NCBI GenBank assembly: GCA_965248605.1
Contig: CBDFJV010000007.1
Coordinates: forward strand, 186,001 to 250,000
DNA: 64,000 nucleotides
Source of the DNA: CAUZJF01 sp965248605
GTDB lineage: Bacteria; Chloroflexota; Dehalococcoidia; Lucifugimonadales; CAUZJF01
Reading direction: 5' to 3'
Position 1 is the first letter of the stretch, and every line of letters begins with the position of its first letter. Shown piece by piece: positions 1 through 8,423 of the stretch. The notes beneath the pieces are model-generated. The model was not told the origin of the DNA and made no database searches. It worked only from the letters and a program-made list of their open reading frames with translations. A program made the translations under genes and the position numbers.

Positions 1-63
1 GGCCCTATCCGTAACTACGAAATCTTCGATTACGCGATCAACGGGGTAGCTGCAGTCCGATAG
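1..63 (+). CDS. C-terminal end of an unidentified protein (partial)
   Basis: The first frame is open from the window edge for 20 codons and stops at TAG 61-63, reading GPIRNYEIFDYAINGVAAVR. This looks like the tail of a gene that starts outside the window. It is too short to assign to a family. About 150 bp of non-coding sequence separates it from the promoter of the next operon. Confidence 0.35.
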   Translation, partial: GPIRNYEIFDYAINGVAAVR

Positions 64-209
64 CGTTGTCATTACTCTGAAAATAGGGTGTCCGAGGGCT
101 AGCCGTCCCCCCTTCCCAACCTTCCCCCAGAAGGGGAAGGGGTAAGACCCCCATCCGCCGGTCGAGCGGACCGAGGAACTCGTGCATCCGGTCGGCGACG
201 CTTTGAGGA

Positions 210-237
210 TTGAACGCGTAAGGCGGTGTTGTATAAT
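210..237 (+). promoter_or_regulatory. Sigma70-type promoter for the DUF1800-NHL pair
   Basis: A TTGAAC hexamer at 210-215 and a perfect TATAAT at 232-237 are separated by 16 bp. The -10 box lies 34 bp before the ATG at 272, which is preceded by a strong AGGAGG at 261-266. The position fits a promoter driving the two-gene unit that follows. Confidence 0.6.
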
Positions 238-271
238 TCGCGAACCAAACGGTGCCCCACAGGAGGCCAAG

Positions 272-1663
272 ATGGCGGATGACCTAGCACTTTACGCACA
301 CCTGACGCGCCGCGCAGGCTTTTCGGCCAGGCGGTCCGAGCTCGAAGAACTCGCCAAGAGGCCTTACGAAGAGGTCGTCGAAGACCTGCTCCACCCGGAG
401 CGGTTCGAGGACGTCGAAATCGACCTTCTCGAACGCTACTACGGAACGGGCCAACAAGGGGAGAACCCCCTGTGGTGGTTCCGGATGCTCAACTCCCCGC
501 GTCAGCTCGAGGAGAAGATGACGCTTTTCTGGCACGGTATCTTCGCCACCGGCAGCGCGAAGTCGGGCCACTCGAAGTCATCCCACGACCAGATACTGTT
601 GTTCAGGTCGATCGCCTTGACCGACATCCGAACGCTTCTCACGAAGCTGTCGCAGGACCCCGCGATGATCTTCTGGCTCGACAACAATGAGAACCTCAAA
701 AAGGAGCCCAACGAGAACTTTGGCAGGGAGCTGTTGGAGCTCTTTTCGATGGGAGTCGGCAACTACACGGAAGAGGACGTCAAGGCCTCCGCCTTCGCCT
801 TCACGGGATGGACCCACTCAGTACCGATCCCGGGAGCCGGCAGCAAGTACGGTGGCTATAGCTCAGACTTCGTATTCGAGGCCGGCGAGCACGACAACGG
901 CGCCAAGAGCTTTCTAGGAGAGAGCGGCCGTTTCAACGGCGAAGACATCGTAGACGTAGTCGTCAGGCAGCCGGCAACAGCCAGGTTCATTGCCAGACAC
1001 CTTTATACGTTCTTTGTTGCCGACGAGCCGCCGGTGGCCTCTTGGAACGAGTTGCCCCCTCGGGACCCCGAGGCCATCGACCAGCTCACAAAGGCCTACA
1101 CGGACACAGGTGGCGACGTCCGCTCGATCCTTCGCGTACTGTTCAACGCCGACTTCTTCAAAAAGGCCCGGTATACCAGGGTCAAGAGCCCGGTTGAGGT
1201 GGTCGCCGGAGTGCTCAAGCTGGTCGGTACCTACCAGTTCCCGGATCCAGACATCAATAAGCACGTCGGCGTCACCGGCGGCATGGGCCAGCAGCTGATG
1301 AACCCGCTTTCGGTCGAAGGGTGGCACACCGGCCCCGAGTGGATAGATGGAGGGACCCTGAACGAGCGGGTCAACTACGCGGTGAATGAGCTGCCTGACG
1401 CGAGCGTCCCCGGAATCCGGGACATCGTCGAAAGGCTGGCGGCCAACGGCGGCTCGCTGTCTCCTACCGAGTTCGTCGATCGGTGCCTCGACCTAGCAGG
1501 GCCGGTTGTCGTGAACGAAGACGGACGTGAGGGGCTGCAGAGCTATGCTGAGTCCGGCGGCGACCTCAAGTTCGACTCGGACGTCGAGCGGATGGAGAGC
1601 GAAGACCGCGTCGCTCGGATGCTGCAGCTGATTGTGTCGACGAGAGAGTACCAGTTTAACTAG
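272..1663 (+). CDS. DUF1800 family protein (copy 1)
   Basis: A 463-residue protein of the DUF1800 family, whose biochemical role is unknown; family members are often encoded beside DUF1501 or secreted-protein genes. The typical blocks are present: LTRRAGF near residue 11, EKMTLFWHGIFATG near 82, DPAMIFWLDNNEN near 133 followed by GRELLELFSMGVGNYTEEDV, and HDNGAKSFLG near 208. No signal peptide is evident. The ATG at 272 is chosen over an upstream in-frame GTG because AGGAGG lies 5 bp before it, and because this start gives exactly the same length as the paralogue at 38589-39980. The next gene, an NHL propeller, follows after 47 bp with its own ribosome site, and the same two-gene pairing recurs at 37.5-40 kb. 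Confidence 0.92.
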   Translation: MADDLALYAHLTRRAGFSARRSELEELAKRPYEEVVEDLLHPERFEDVEIDLLERYYGTGQQGENPLWWFRMLNSPRQLEEKMTLFWHGIFATGSAKSGHSKSSHDQILLFRSIALTDIRTLLTKLSQDPAMIFWLDNNENLKKEPNENFGRELLELFSMGVGNYTEEDVKASAFAFTGWTHSVPIPGAGSKYGGYSSDFVFEAGEHDNGAKSFLGESGRFNGEDIVDVVVRQPATARFIARHLYTFFVADEPPVASWNELPPRDPEAIDQLTKAYTDTGGDVRSILRVLFNADFFKKARYTRVKSPVEVVAGVLKLVGTYQFPDPDINKHVGVTGGMGQQLMNPLSVEGWHTGPEWIDGGTLNERVNYAVNELPDASVPGIRDIVERLAANGGSLSPTEFVDRCLDLAGPVVVNEDGREGLQSYAESGGDLKFDSDVERMESEDRVARMLQLIVSTREYQFN

Positions 1664-1710
1664 GGATTAGGGGTTAGGGCCCCGAGACCCACCATCCAGG
1701 AGGAAGACCA

Positions 1711-2754
1711 ATGACCAGGCCGTACGCGCTAATGAGGGCGGGATATCCCTACCTGAAGACCATCGGCGAGTTCAAGCGGATGCACTTTCCCGTGGACATC
1801 GTCGTAGCGGGCGACGGGCGCCTGTTTACCCTCGGGTATGGCAGCCGGTACTCGAAGGGCAAGTCGGGTCCTATTCACGTCACGAACTTGGACGACGACA
1901 ATCTCGGCAGCTTCGCGTGGAAGGCCGACTACTTTCCAGTCGAGGATGCGGAGTTCATGTGGCCCTGCCAGATGATCCTGGACAGCGACGGAAAGTTGTA
2001 CTGCTCCGACCAGGCATGCGATCGGATCTCGATCTTCAGTATCCACGGTGAGTATCTCGGTAAGTGGGGAGAGCACGGCTCCGGCGAGGGCCAGATAGAC
2101 CGCCCCGCGGGGCTCGCCTTCGACGGAGACGAAAACATTTACGTCGTTGACTCACAAAACCATCGGGTCCAGAAGTTCACTCGAGGCGGCATCTTCCTCT
2201 CTACGTGGGGTTCCCTCGGTTCGGGCCCGGGCGAGTTCAATATGCCCTGGGGAATAGCTACCGACGATGTAGGCGACGTCTACGTATCGGACTGGAGGAA
2301 CGATCGAGTCCAGAAATTCACTGCCGACGGCGAGTTCATCTGGATGTTCGGTACCTCGGGTAGCGGCGACGGCGAGCTAAAGCGTCCGGCGGGTCTAGCG
2401 GTGGACAAGGACGGCGACATCTACGTCTGCGACTGGGGGAACAACCGCATTCAGCTCTTTACCGCCGAAGGGCGATACGTCCAGCAGTTCCTAGGGGACG
2501 CGACCCTGTCGAAGGACACACTCGAGCGCATGCTCCAGCGGAGCGGCCGGCAGAAGCGTATGCGGGACGCCTCAAACCTGGAGCAGGAGAAGCGGTTCGC
2601 CCGTCCACGCTCTGTCAGGGTCGACAAAGAAGGGCACATGTACGTGCCGGACTACGAGCACTATCGGGTACAGATATACAAGAAAGAGGCCTACTCGATG
2701 GACGAGTCCCAGATCATTCCGCCCTTCAAGGTCCCTACCTTGAACGCCAACTAA
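1711..2754 (+). CDS. NHL-repeat six-bladed beta-propeller protein (copy 1)
   Basis: A 347-residue NHL-repeat protein. Successive blades carry the NHL signature, for example IYVVDSQNHRVQKF, VYVSDWRNDRVQKF and IYVCDWGNNRIQLF, each followed by a G-rich GSGxGEF/L turn. NHL propellers usually act as binding or scaffolding modules and sometimes as lyases; nothing here assigns catalysis. No signal peptide is seen. AGGAGG lies before the ATG at 1711. It is downstream of, and probably co-transcribed with, the DUF1800 gene, and its paralogue at 37495-38583 is also paired with a DUF1800 gene. Its stop overlaps the convergent methyltransferase gene by 4 bp. Confidence 0.9.
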   Translation: MTRPYALMRAGYPYLKTIGEFKRMHFPVDIVVAGDGRLFTLGYGSRYSKGKSGPIHVTNLDDDNLGSFAWKADYFPVEDAEFMWPCQMILDSDGKLYCSDQACDRISIFSIHGEYLGKWGEHGSGEGQIDRPAGLAFDGDENIYVVDSQNHRVQKFTRGGIFLSTWGSLGSGPGEFNMPWGIATDDVGDVYVSDWRNDRVQKFTADGEFIWMFGTSGSGDGELKRPAGLAVDKDGDIYVCDWGNNRIQLFTAEGRYVQQFLGDATLSKDTLERMLQRSGRQKRMRDASNLEQEKRFARPRSVRVDKEGHMYVPDYEHYRVQIYKKEAYSMDESQIIPPFKVPTLNAN

Positions 2755-3857
2755 GAACCGGCGGTCGCTCTTATGATGCTGTGACCTTCGCCGCGAACCA
2801 CTTCGCTGGCGACGCCAGCGGTGTTGACCATAGCGTTCAGGCTATCGACTTTCGAGGTCTCCACGACCAACACCATGGCCCCTTTACGTTTCAGCAATTG
2901 AAGGGCGTCACGAAGTATCGACACTAGGCCCGGAAAGCTGGAATGCAAAGGAGGATTCCAAACAATCAGTTCAAACTCCCCCTTTATCCCCTGTACGCCG
3001 TCGGTAAGCATAACCCGGGCACTGTTCCGCAAGCGCAGTCGGCTGACGTTCTTTCTGCACACGTAGACGGCACGGGCGTCGGCGTCGGTCATTAGCACAT
3101 TCGTATTCGGCAGCCACGACGTAAGCGATAGCCCAACCGCGCCGTATCCACACCCGAGGTCCAACAGGCATTGTTCGCGGCGTTCGTCGCCGATCAGGTT
3201 TAGCGCGTATTCGATCAACATCATCGACCCAGGGTCGACCCTGTCAGGCGAGAAGAGCGACGGAGTCGTCAGGAGATCGAGCGCCGGTTGGTCGGGCCCG
3301 GAGACGTCGACATGTTGGTATGGTGGGTCGAGCCTTCCAGTTTCTTCGCTCGCACCGACCTTTAACACTCTGATGCCACCGGACCCTCTCGCTTCCAACG
3401 AGACCTGGAACCCAAGCTCGTCCGCCGTTCGCCGAGCCAACCTTTGGGCTCCGGTCCTCTTGTGAGTAAGAACAAAAGCCTTCTTCGCCTTGCTGTTTAG
3501 AATCAGCCTGGACATTTCAAAGAGAACCGTCGAGTCCGCTGTGAACGCGTCATGGACGAACACACCGACATCGTAGGCACTGGACCGCACGAATGGGTCG
3601 GTAGTCACCACCACCCGATCCGCTAGTTGATTGTTCTCCAACAGATCGCGAATACTTGGATTCTCTGTCACTAGCCAATTCGAATGTACGAAGGACTTCG
3701 AGGGCTCGGCCGATGCCAGCGCAACCGTTGGCTTGGCAGCAGCTTCTCCTCGAACAAGAACCCTGCTCGCGGCTAGAAAGTCGGGGTCGCCGGAAAGCGC
3801 CTTCATCAGGCTTTTAACGCCTCTTTCGCTCCTCGTCACCTTGTCTTCTGTTCTCAT
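2751..3857 (-). CDS. Class I SAM-dependent methyltransferase, RsmC/RlmG-like
   Basis: A 368-residue protein with the two-half architecture of the RsmC/RlmG family of rRNA guanine-N2 methyltransferases: a degenerate N-terminal half (about 1-180) and a catalytic C-terminal half. Motif I is DLGCGYGAV (232-240), an acidic loop TDADARAV follows (257-264), and the catalytic NPPLH motif is at 300-304. NPPF/Y/L-H motifs mark amino-group methylation, and RsmC acts on 16S G1207. The exact target base here is inferred from family only. It is convergent with the NHL gene and looks monocistronic. Confidence 0.82.
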   Translation of the reverse strand: MRTEDKVTRSERGVKSLMKALSGDPDFLAASRVLVRGEAAAKPTVALASAEPSKSFVHSNWLVTENPSIRDLLENNQLADRVVVTTDPFVRSSAYDVGVFVHDAFTADSTVLFEMSRLILNSKAKKAFVLTHKRTGAQRLARRTADELGFQVSLEARGSGGIRVLKVGASEETGRLDPPYQHVDVSGPDQPALDLLTTPSLFSPDRVDPGSMMLIEYALNLIGDERREQCLLDLGCGYGAVGLSLTSWLPNTNVLMTDADARAVYVCRKNVSRLRLRNSARVMLTDGVQGIKGEFELIVWNPPLHSSFPGLVSILRDALQLLKRKGAMVLVVETSKVDSLNAMVNTAGVASEVVRGEGHSIIRATAGS

Positions 3858-3900
3858 CGCTCCTGTCTCGTTGGCGACCTAATGTTGGGCGCCGGCTAAA

Positions 3901-4190
3901 TGTCGTCCTGAGGAGTCGGCAACGAAGTACCTGGGGAGGTGGCCCTGCTCTCGACAGCCGTCGTGGCAGCCGACGTCCCTAGATTCTTCGCAAGGCTCAG
4001 AATGACATAGGGCATTCTCTCGCGTTCCCACGTCACCCGACGGCTGCGAGCCCCGCAAGTGTCGTCCTGAGGAGTCGGCGACGAAGGACCTGGGGAGGTG
4101 GCCCTGCTCTCGACAGCCGTCATGATAGCCGACCTCCCCAGATTCTTCGCAGAGCTCAGAATGACAGAAGGGGTGCTCTGCGCGTCAGAC
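3901..4190. repeat. Tandem pair of about 110-bp intergenic repeats
   Basis: Two similar blocks start at about 3901 and 4061, a 160-bp period. Both run TGTCGTCCTGAGGAGTCGGC, then an ACCTGGGGAGGTGGCCCTGC core, then GATTCTTCGCA and CAGAATGACA. Each contains complementary arms (CCTGGGGAGGT against ACCTCCCCAG in the second copy), so each could fold. A related AGGAACCTGGCGAGGTTGGG string lies near 63925. Short ORFs across the region look spurious. Confidence 0.7.
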
Positions 4191-4216
4191 CGGGCTCCTG
4201 AGGCTCGCGGCGGCGG

Positions 4217-5263
4217 TCAGCGCGCATCAACGGTGAGAACGAGCTTGCCGAAGAAGTCCCGGCTTTCCATTGCCTCGTGGGCTTTCGCGGCGTCCTTCAA
4301 CGGGAAGGTCTGGTGGATGACGGCGCGGATGACGCCTTTGCCAGCCGTCTCGACGATCTGCCTCAGGTCTTCCTGCCGGCCCATAAAGACGCCGAACACG
4401 GTCTGGTTCTTCAGGAAGAGCATGCCCATCTGCAGCTCCGCCTTGTACCCGCTCGTCACGCCGCAGATGCCGTAGCGTCCCCCAGGAGCCAGCGATGCGA
4501 AGGCGGCCGGCCAGAAGTCCGAGCCTACGTGGTCCACGACTACGTCGACGCCCCGGCCGTCGGTCAGCTCCTTGACCCGCTCTTCGACGTCCTCGTTCGA
4601 GTAGTTGATCACCTCGTCCGCGCCAAGGTCCGAGGCCATCTTGGCTTTTTTGTCAGTGCTGGTGGTCGCAATCACCCTGGCGCCCACGACGTTCTTGGCC
4701 ACCTGAGTTGCCGCGGTCCCCACCCCGCTGGAGGCGGACAGCACTAGTACGGTCTCCCATGGCTTTAGGTCCGCCCGACGCAGCAACATGTTCCAACAGG
4801 GCACGAAGGCCGTCGGTAGGCACGCGGCGTGCTCGTATGACAGCGTGTCGGGTATCTTGACGGCGTTCACGGCCGGCGCCCGAGCGTACTCAGCGTAGCC
4901 TCCCGCGGTCGTCTGGCCCATCCGGCCTGGGCTCAAGCACAGCTCCGCCTCTCCTGCGATGCAGTGGCGGCACTGCCCGCAAGTCAGCCGCGGGTTGACC
5001 ACGACGCGGTCGCCTGGTTTGAGCCGGCTGACCTCAGAGCCAACCTCTACGACCTCCCCGGCAACGTCACCACCAAGGATGTGGGGGGCCGTCAGGTCGA
5101 GGCGAGTCCCCCGGACGCCCAGCCGAGTGAAGACGTCGAGCCTGTTCAGGGAGCAGGCGCCGACGTGGACCTTAACGTCGTTGGGGCCAGTTTCGGGCTC
5201 CGGAAGGTCGCCATACGTGAGGACGTCCGGGCCGCCGTGCTCGGTGATGTAGACCGCTTTCAT
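4217..5263 (-). CDS. Zinc-binding MDR-family alcohol dehydrogenase / quinone oxidoreductase
   Basis: A 348-residue medium-chain dehydrogenase/reductase. The N-terminal GroES-like domain carries a structural-zinc lobe with cysteines C95, C98, C101 and C109, and GGDVAGE sits where classical alcohol dehydrogenases have GHE. The Rossmann nucleotide-binding loop is SASSGVGTAATQ (176-187). The C-terminus ends with FGKLVLTVD, as in the family. It should be a cytosolic NAD(P)H-dependent oxidoreductase acting on alcohols, aldehydes or quinones; the substrate cannot be read from sequence. The ATG at 5263 has no strong ribosome site but begins with the family-typical MKAVYITEHGGPDVL. Confidence 0.9.
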   Translation of the reverse strand: MKAVYITEHGGPDVLTYGDLPEPETGPNDVKVHVGACSLNRLDVFTRLGVRGTRLDLTAPHILGGDVAGEVVEVGSEVSRLKPGDRVVVNPRLTCGQCRHCIAGEAELCLSPGRMGQTTAGGYAEYARAPAVNAVKIPDTLSYEHAACLPTAFVPCWNMLLRRADLKPWETVLVLSASSGVGTAATQVAKNVVGARVIATTSTDKKAKMASDLGADEVINYSNEDVEERVKELTDGRGVDVVVDHVGSDFWPAAFASLAPGGRYGICGVTSGYKAELQMGMLFLKNQTVFGVFMGRQEDLRQIVETAGKGVIRAVIHQTFPLKDAAKAHEAMESRDFFGKLVLTVDAR

Positions 5264-5420
5264 TCGATGGCTCTCATTCGAATCCCTTCGCGAAGCGCGC
5301 GGGACTCAGGCTAAAGGTGCGCAAGGTTAGTGTCAACGACGAAGCTGCCACCGAGTCTGATCGAAAGCAGGTGGAGCGACCGTGTCAGAACAAGGGACCA
5401 GCCTGGTCGGAATGCTTCGG

Positions 5421-5440
5421 GCATTGCAATGCGCCCCTAC
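5421..5440. repeat. Hairpin of the GTAGGGGC-arm family
   Basis: The perfect palindrome GCATTGCAATGC (5421-5432) is followed directly by GCCCCTAC (5433-5440), the complement of GTAGGGGC. At least seven other sites in the window share this constant arm beside a different palindromic core. Confidence 0.55.
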
Positions 5441-5495
5441 AAATGCGGAAGACGCCCTACCGTTGTTGACCACACCGGCCGCCACCGGCGAGTCG

Positions 5496-6368
5496 TCAAT
5501 CTGCAGCGCCCGCTGTGGGGTCGTCGAAGAATCGTTTCAGCTCGTCGTAGTATTCCTCGCCGCCGGCCACGTAGGTGTCGTTGTGACCTGCTCCCTCAAT
5601 CGTGTAGAACCGCCTTGGCGGGTTCGCGGCGTCGAACAGCTTGCGTCCGATATCGATCGGCACGATGTCGTCTCGGTCGCCGTGCATGACCAGGACTGGG
5701 ACATTTACCGCCTTGAGTTTCGCGCGACAGTCGAACTTGGTCTGCATCAGCCGTCCAAACACTCCGATGACCGGGTAGTGCAAGGAGGCCATCTCCTGGA
5801 CCGAGGTAAACCCAGACTCCAACACGAGGGCGTTCGGAGGGCTTCGTCGTGCCGCTTCCGCAGCGACGGCGCAACCGAGGGAGCGCCCGAAATAGATCAG
5901 GTCGCCCTCACGGACGTCGCTCCGGGCGGCGACGGACGACAGGGCCGCATCGGCGTCCAGATACATTCCCTGCTCCGATGGGCTCCCATCGCTGAGCCCA
6001 TAGCCTCGATAGTCGAATATCAAAATGCTTACTCCGAGCCGGTCGTGCAACTCGGCGATGTTGTCGACACGGTGACCGATGTTGCCCGCGTTCCCGTGGA
6101 ACCAAACGATGGTCCTGTCCGTCGTGCCCGGCACGAACCACCCGTGGAGCCGTACCCCGTCGGAAGCCGTGAAGAACACCTCTTCGAACTCCAGCCCGCG
6201 ATCGGCCGGGGTCCGGTCAAGGTCGCCCTCGGGGAAAAAGATGAAGAAACGGTCGACCAGCGTAGTGAATCGCACCAGCACTCCAAGAACGACGACAACA
6301 ATAAGGACAGCCCGTGCAGCTCGGAGCAACGACTCTACGGGCCGGGGAAGCCGGGCCTTTAGTCCCAC
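5496..6368 (-). CDS. Membrane-anchored alpha/beta hydrolase (Bem46/YfhR-like)
   Basis: A 290-residue alpha/beta hydrolase with one N-terminal membrane segment (about 19-33). The catalytic parts are clear: oxyanion-hole HGNAGN (91-96), FDYRGYG (118-124), nucleophile elbow GRSLG with Ser163, an acid in HGDRDDIVP (near 233) and His262 in GAGHND. This layout is typical of Bem46/ABHD13-type hydrolases, which sit in the membrane with the catalytic domain on one face; the substrate is unknown. The gene is monocistronic between the MDR gene and a G-rich inverted repeat. It is close to the usual family length. Confidence 0.88.
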   Translation of the reverse strand: MGLKARLPRPVESLLRAARAVLIVVVVLGVLVRFTTLVDRFFIFFPEGDLDRTPADRGLEFEEVFFTASDGVRLHGWFVPGTTDRTIVWFHGNAGNIGHRVDNIAELHDRLGVSILIFDYRGYGLSDGSPSEQGMYLDADAALSSVAARSDVREGDLIYFGRSLGCAVAAEAARRSPPNALVLESGFTSVQEMASLHYPVIGVFGRLMQTKFDCRAKLKAVNVPVLVMHGDRDDIVPIDIGRKLFDAANPPRRFYTIEGAGHNDTYVAGGEEYYDELKRFFDDPTAGAAD

Positions 6369-6397
6369 GAGACAGCCATCCTGGGAAGCGGAGCGAC

Positions 6398-6473
6398 AAA
6401 TCCCCCTAACCCCCTTTACGAAAGGGGGGACCGGATTGCGCCCTCCTTTGCGGAAGGGGGGTTAGGGGGATTT
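6398..6473. repeat. G/C-rich inverted repeat at the 3' end of the DUF559 gene
   Basis: The left arm AAATCCCCCTAACCCCCTTT (6398-6417) pairs with the right arm AAGGGGGGTTAGGGGGATTT (6454-6473), and smaller poly-G/poly-C hairpins lie inside. The same motif recurs at 6839-6874, 25150-25185, 45478-45510, 45748-45780 and 56313-56346. The reading frame of the broken DUF559 gene runs into this repeat and stops inside it. Confidence 0.8.
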
Positions 6474-6831
6474 GCCTTCAGTGACTCCGAAATTGCCCCA
6501 AGTATCACTTCCATCACTCCTTCGATCTCCCTTAGCACTTGGCGATTGTCGAAGCGGAACACCCGCAGACCCTGGGACGCGAGGAAGGCATCCCTCTGTA
6601 AGTCCTGTGTCGCTCGCTCTCCATATGCTGGGAGCCATCCACCTCGACGACTATCTTAGCCCTTGGAGCATAGAAGTCCACCATGTAGTTGCCGATTGGC
6701 TTCTGTCTGTAAAACTGGACTGACAGGACCTGCTTGCGGCGCAACCTTCCCCAGAGCGCACGTTCGCTGTCGGTCATCTGCGTACGGAGATGACGGGCCT
6801 TCTCTTTCAGGTTGCGGTTGTATCTAATCAC
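6416..6831 (-). pseudogene. DUF559 endonuclease-like gene, frameshifted
   Basis: The first 78 or so codons, from GTG at 6829-6831, encode a DUF559 domain of the PD-(D/E)XK/Vsr-like fold: LKEKARHLRTQMTDSERALW, FYRQKPIGNYMVDFYAP and VVEVDGSQH. After HRTYR near 6600 the frame shifts. The expected continuation DAFLASQGLRVFRFDNRQV, then LREIEGVMEVIL, is intact in the next minus-strand frame and ends at 6416. A shift of one base joins the two parts, so this is either a recent pseudogene or an assembly error. The C-terminus is encoded by the G-rich hairpin (NPPNPPS). Its first bases and upstream hairpin recur as start-less relics at 25.2 and 45.5 kb, suggesting it belongs to a dispersed unit. Confidence 0.75.
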
Positions 6832-6838
6832 CGTGGGT

Positions 6839-6874
6839 CAAATCCCCCCAACCCCCCTTTTCGAAAGGGGGGGT
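6839..6874. repeat. G-rich hairpin upstream of the DUF559 gene
   Basis: CCCCCCTTTTCGAAAGGGGGG forms a self-complementary hairpin just before the DUF559 start codon. Read on the minus strand, the hairpin plus the first codons match 25140-25223 and 45470-45551 almost base for base. Confidence 0.75.
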
Positions 6875-6953
6875 AGAGCCGGACCCCTTGCCGTTGACGC
6901 GCACACCATCTTACGCGTGACTTACCACCAGTCTTTTAGTCTCAGCGGTGGGG

Positions 6954-8393
6954 CTACGGCACCATCGACTTGTAGACTTGTTGCCCCTGCCGGAATAGGT
7001 CCACGACTTCTCGGCGTTGGGCGTCGGTGTAAAACTTGCCTTTGGTCCGCACCCACTCCAGCGAGCGCTCGATGTGGTCGTCGAACCAGCGGGCCGCTGC
7101 CCGTTTCTCCGGGCTATCCATGCCTGCCTTGATGTATACCGGACTCGTGTGGGCGTAGACAGGCTGATTGTAGCTGTCGCGGGCGCTGCTGGAGATCCTG
7201 GCGGCGACCCAGCCGTCCGAGGAGACCTCGATCTCCGTCTCGAGATGTCCCTCTTTCGAGCCGGCCGGGAAGGACTCGCTGGCCACCACGTTCCCGTTGA
7301 AAAGGACCTCTGCGCGCGAGACCGGATAGTGGGAGGTCCAGCTGGCCAGCGTCGACAGCCGTTCGCCCGGCTTCGTCTCGATCTCGCCGCCCGGCGCTTC
7401 GCTCTGCACAGAGAGGGAGAGGGCCGGGCCGTTGGTAATGAAAGTCTGCCCTCTTTTGAGGGCCTGGACCCACGACTCGTACTCGAAGTCCTGGCCCGTG
7501 TGGGCGTACACCCGATTTCCGGAGCAGATGAACCAGTCGGACCCGGTGGAAGCGGGCAGTTTGATTCCGGCGTTCAGCATCTTGTAGTAGATGTCGTACT
7601 CGCTGTCTTTCCACGTCGGGTCGAAGAGGTTGTAAGCATCCAATTTCCCCAACGCCGCCGCGACGGGCGCCTCCATCCCCTTGCCGTTGTGGCACCAGAT
7701 GACGATGCCACCCTGCCCATGGGTGTCGTCGCATGCGTAGCTTAGCGGCGGGTAGTCTGGGTCGAAGGCATCCACCAACAGTCCGCGACTGACGGGCTCG
7801 ACGACGTTGCGGATGCTCAGTAGCATGATGTGCCCGTACCCTACGTCGTGGGAACCCCTGGCGTTGTGCCGGTTCTCCTCCCCACACTGGACGTAGTAGT
7901 CGGTCGAGGAGAATTCGGTCAGCGCGCCCGGCGCGTACTTGTTGGAGGCGTACTCCAGGTCCCATCGCTTGAGGACGCTGACGGCGGTCATCCTCAGGTC
8001 TTCGACGCGAGGGTCGAGCTGAAGGCGCTCGTCGGGCCGGGCCTCTTTCTCGTCGTAGTGGATGTGGGTATTGCCGGGATGCCAACCGCTGTCGCCGAGC
8101 TCCGACCAGCGCTCAAGCTCGACGTCCACTGTAAGCGCGCCCGAGGAGGGCACCTCGAGGTCTAGCTGCGCCGGGATGTACTCAGTGCCCCGCTCGACGG
8201 TGACCCGAGCCCAGCCTTTGCCGACGTCGACCTCGAACCCACCATCGGAGTAGAAGAAAGGCGTGCCGGTGCCGATTTTGAGGATGGGGTCGCGCGGCGT
8301 GACGTGGTTGCCGCCCGCGCTCAGCACGTTAACCTTCGCCTCGATGCGCTGTCCTGTCTCTTTGTCGACGATGGCTCCCGTCAGCTTTGCCAT
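6954..8393 (-). CDS. CehA/McbA-family metallohydrolase (PHP-type)
   Basis: A 479-residue protein. The N-terminal part (about 1-95) resembles a carboxypeptidase-regulatory-like beta-sandwich (GAIVDKETGQRIEAKV). A CehA/McbA-type PHP metal-dependent hydrolase domain follows: THIHYD (109-114), GEENRHN (171-177), GYGH (185-188), IVIWCHN (His235) and GSDWF (Asp286), which supply the usual His/Glu/Asp metal ligands. CehA and McbA are carbaryl hydrolases, but most family members have unknown substrates. No signal peptide is seen. It is the last gene of a minus-strand run that includes the D-glutamate cyclase homologues and starts 30 bp from the upstream small gene. Confidence 0.85.
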   Translation of the reverse strand: MAKLTGAIVDKETGQRIEAKVNVLSAGGNHVTPRDPILKIGTGTPFFYSDGGFEVDVGKGWARVTVERGTEYIPAQLDLEVPSSGALTVDVELERWSELGDSGWHPGNTHIHYDEKEARPDERLQLDPRVEDLRMTAVSVLKRWDLEYASNKYAPGALTEFSSTDYYVQCGEENRHNARGSHDVGYGHIMLLSIRNVVEPVSRGLLVDAFDPDYPPLSYACDDTHGQGGIVIWCHNGKGMEAPVAAALGKLDAYNLFDPTWKDSEYDIYYKMLNAGIKLPASTGSDWFICSGNRVYAHTGQDFEYESWVQALKRGQTFITNGPALSLSVQSEAPGGEIETKPGERLSTLASWTSHYPVSRAEVLFNGNVVASESFPAGSKEGHLETEIEVSSDGWVAARISSSARDSYNQPVYAHTSPVYIKAGMDSPEKRAAARWFDDHIERSLEWVRTKGKFYTDAQRREVVDLFRQGQQVYKSMVP

Positions 8394-8423
8394 CTGCCCC
8401 TCCGGGGTCGGGTTACTCGAACG

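Noticed and set aside
3901..4190. Possible CRISPR array
   Set aside because: Only two long imperfect units with a 160-bp period, no short exact repeats with unique spacers, and no cas genes nearby.
5382..6362. 326-codon plus-strand ORF
   Set aside because: It lies antisense to the alpha/beta hydrolase, which has a full catalytic motif set; the plus-strand translation has no recognisable features.
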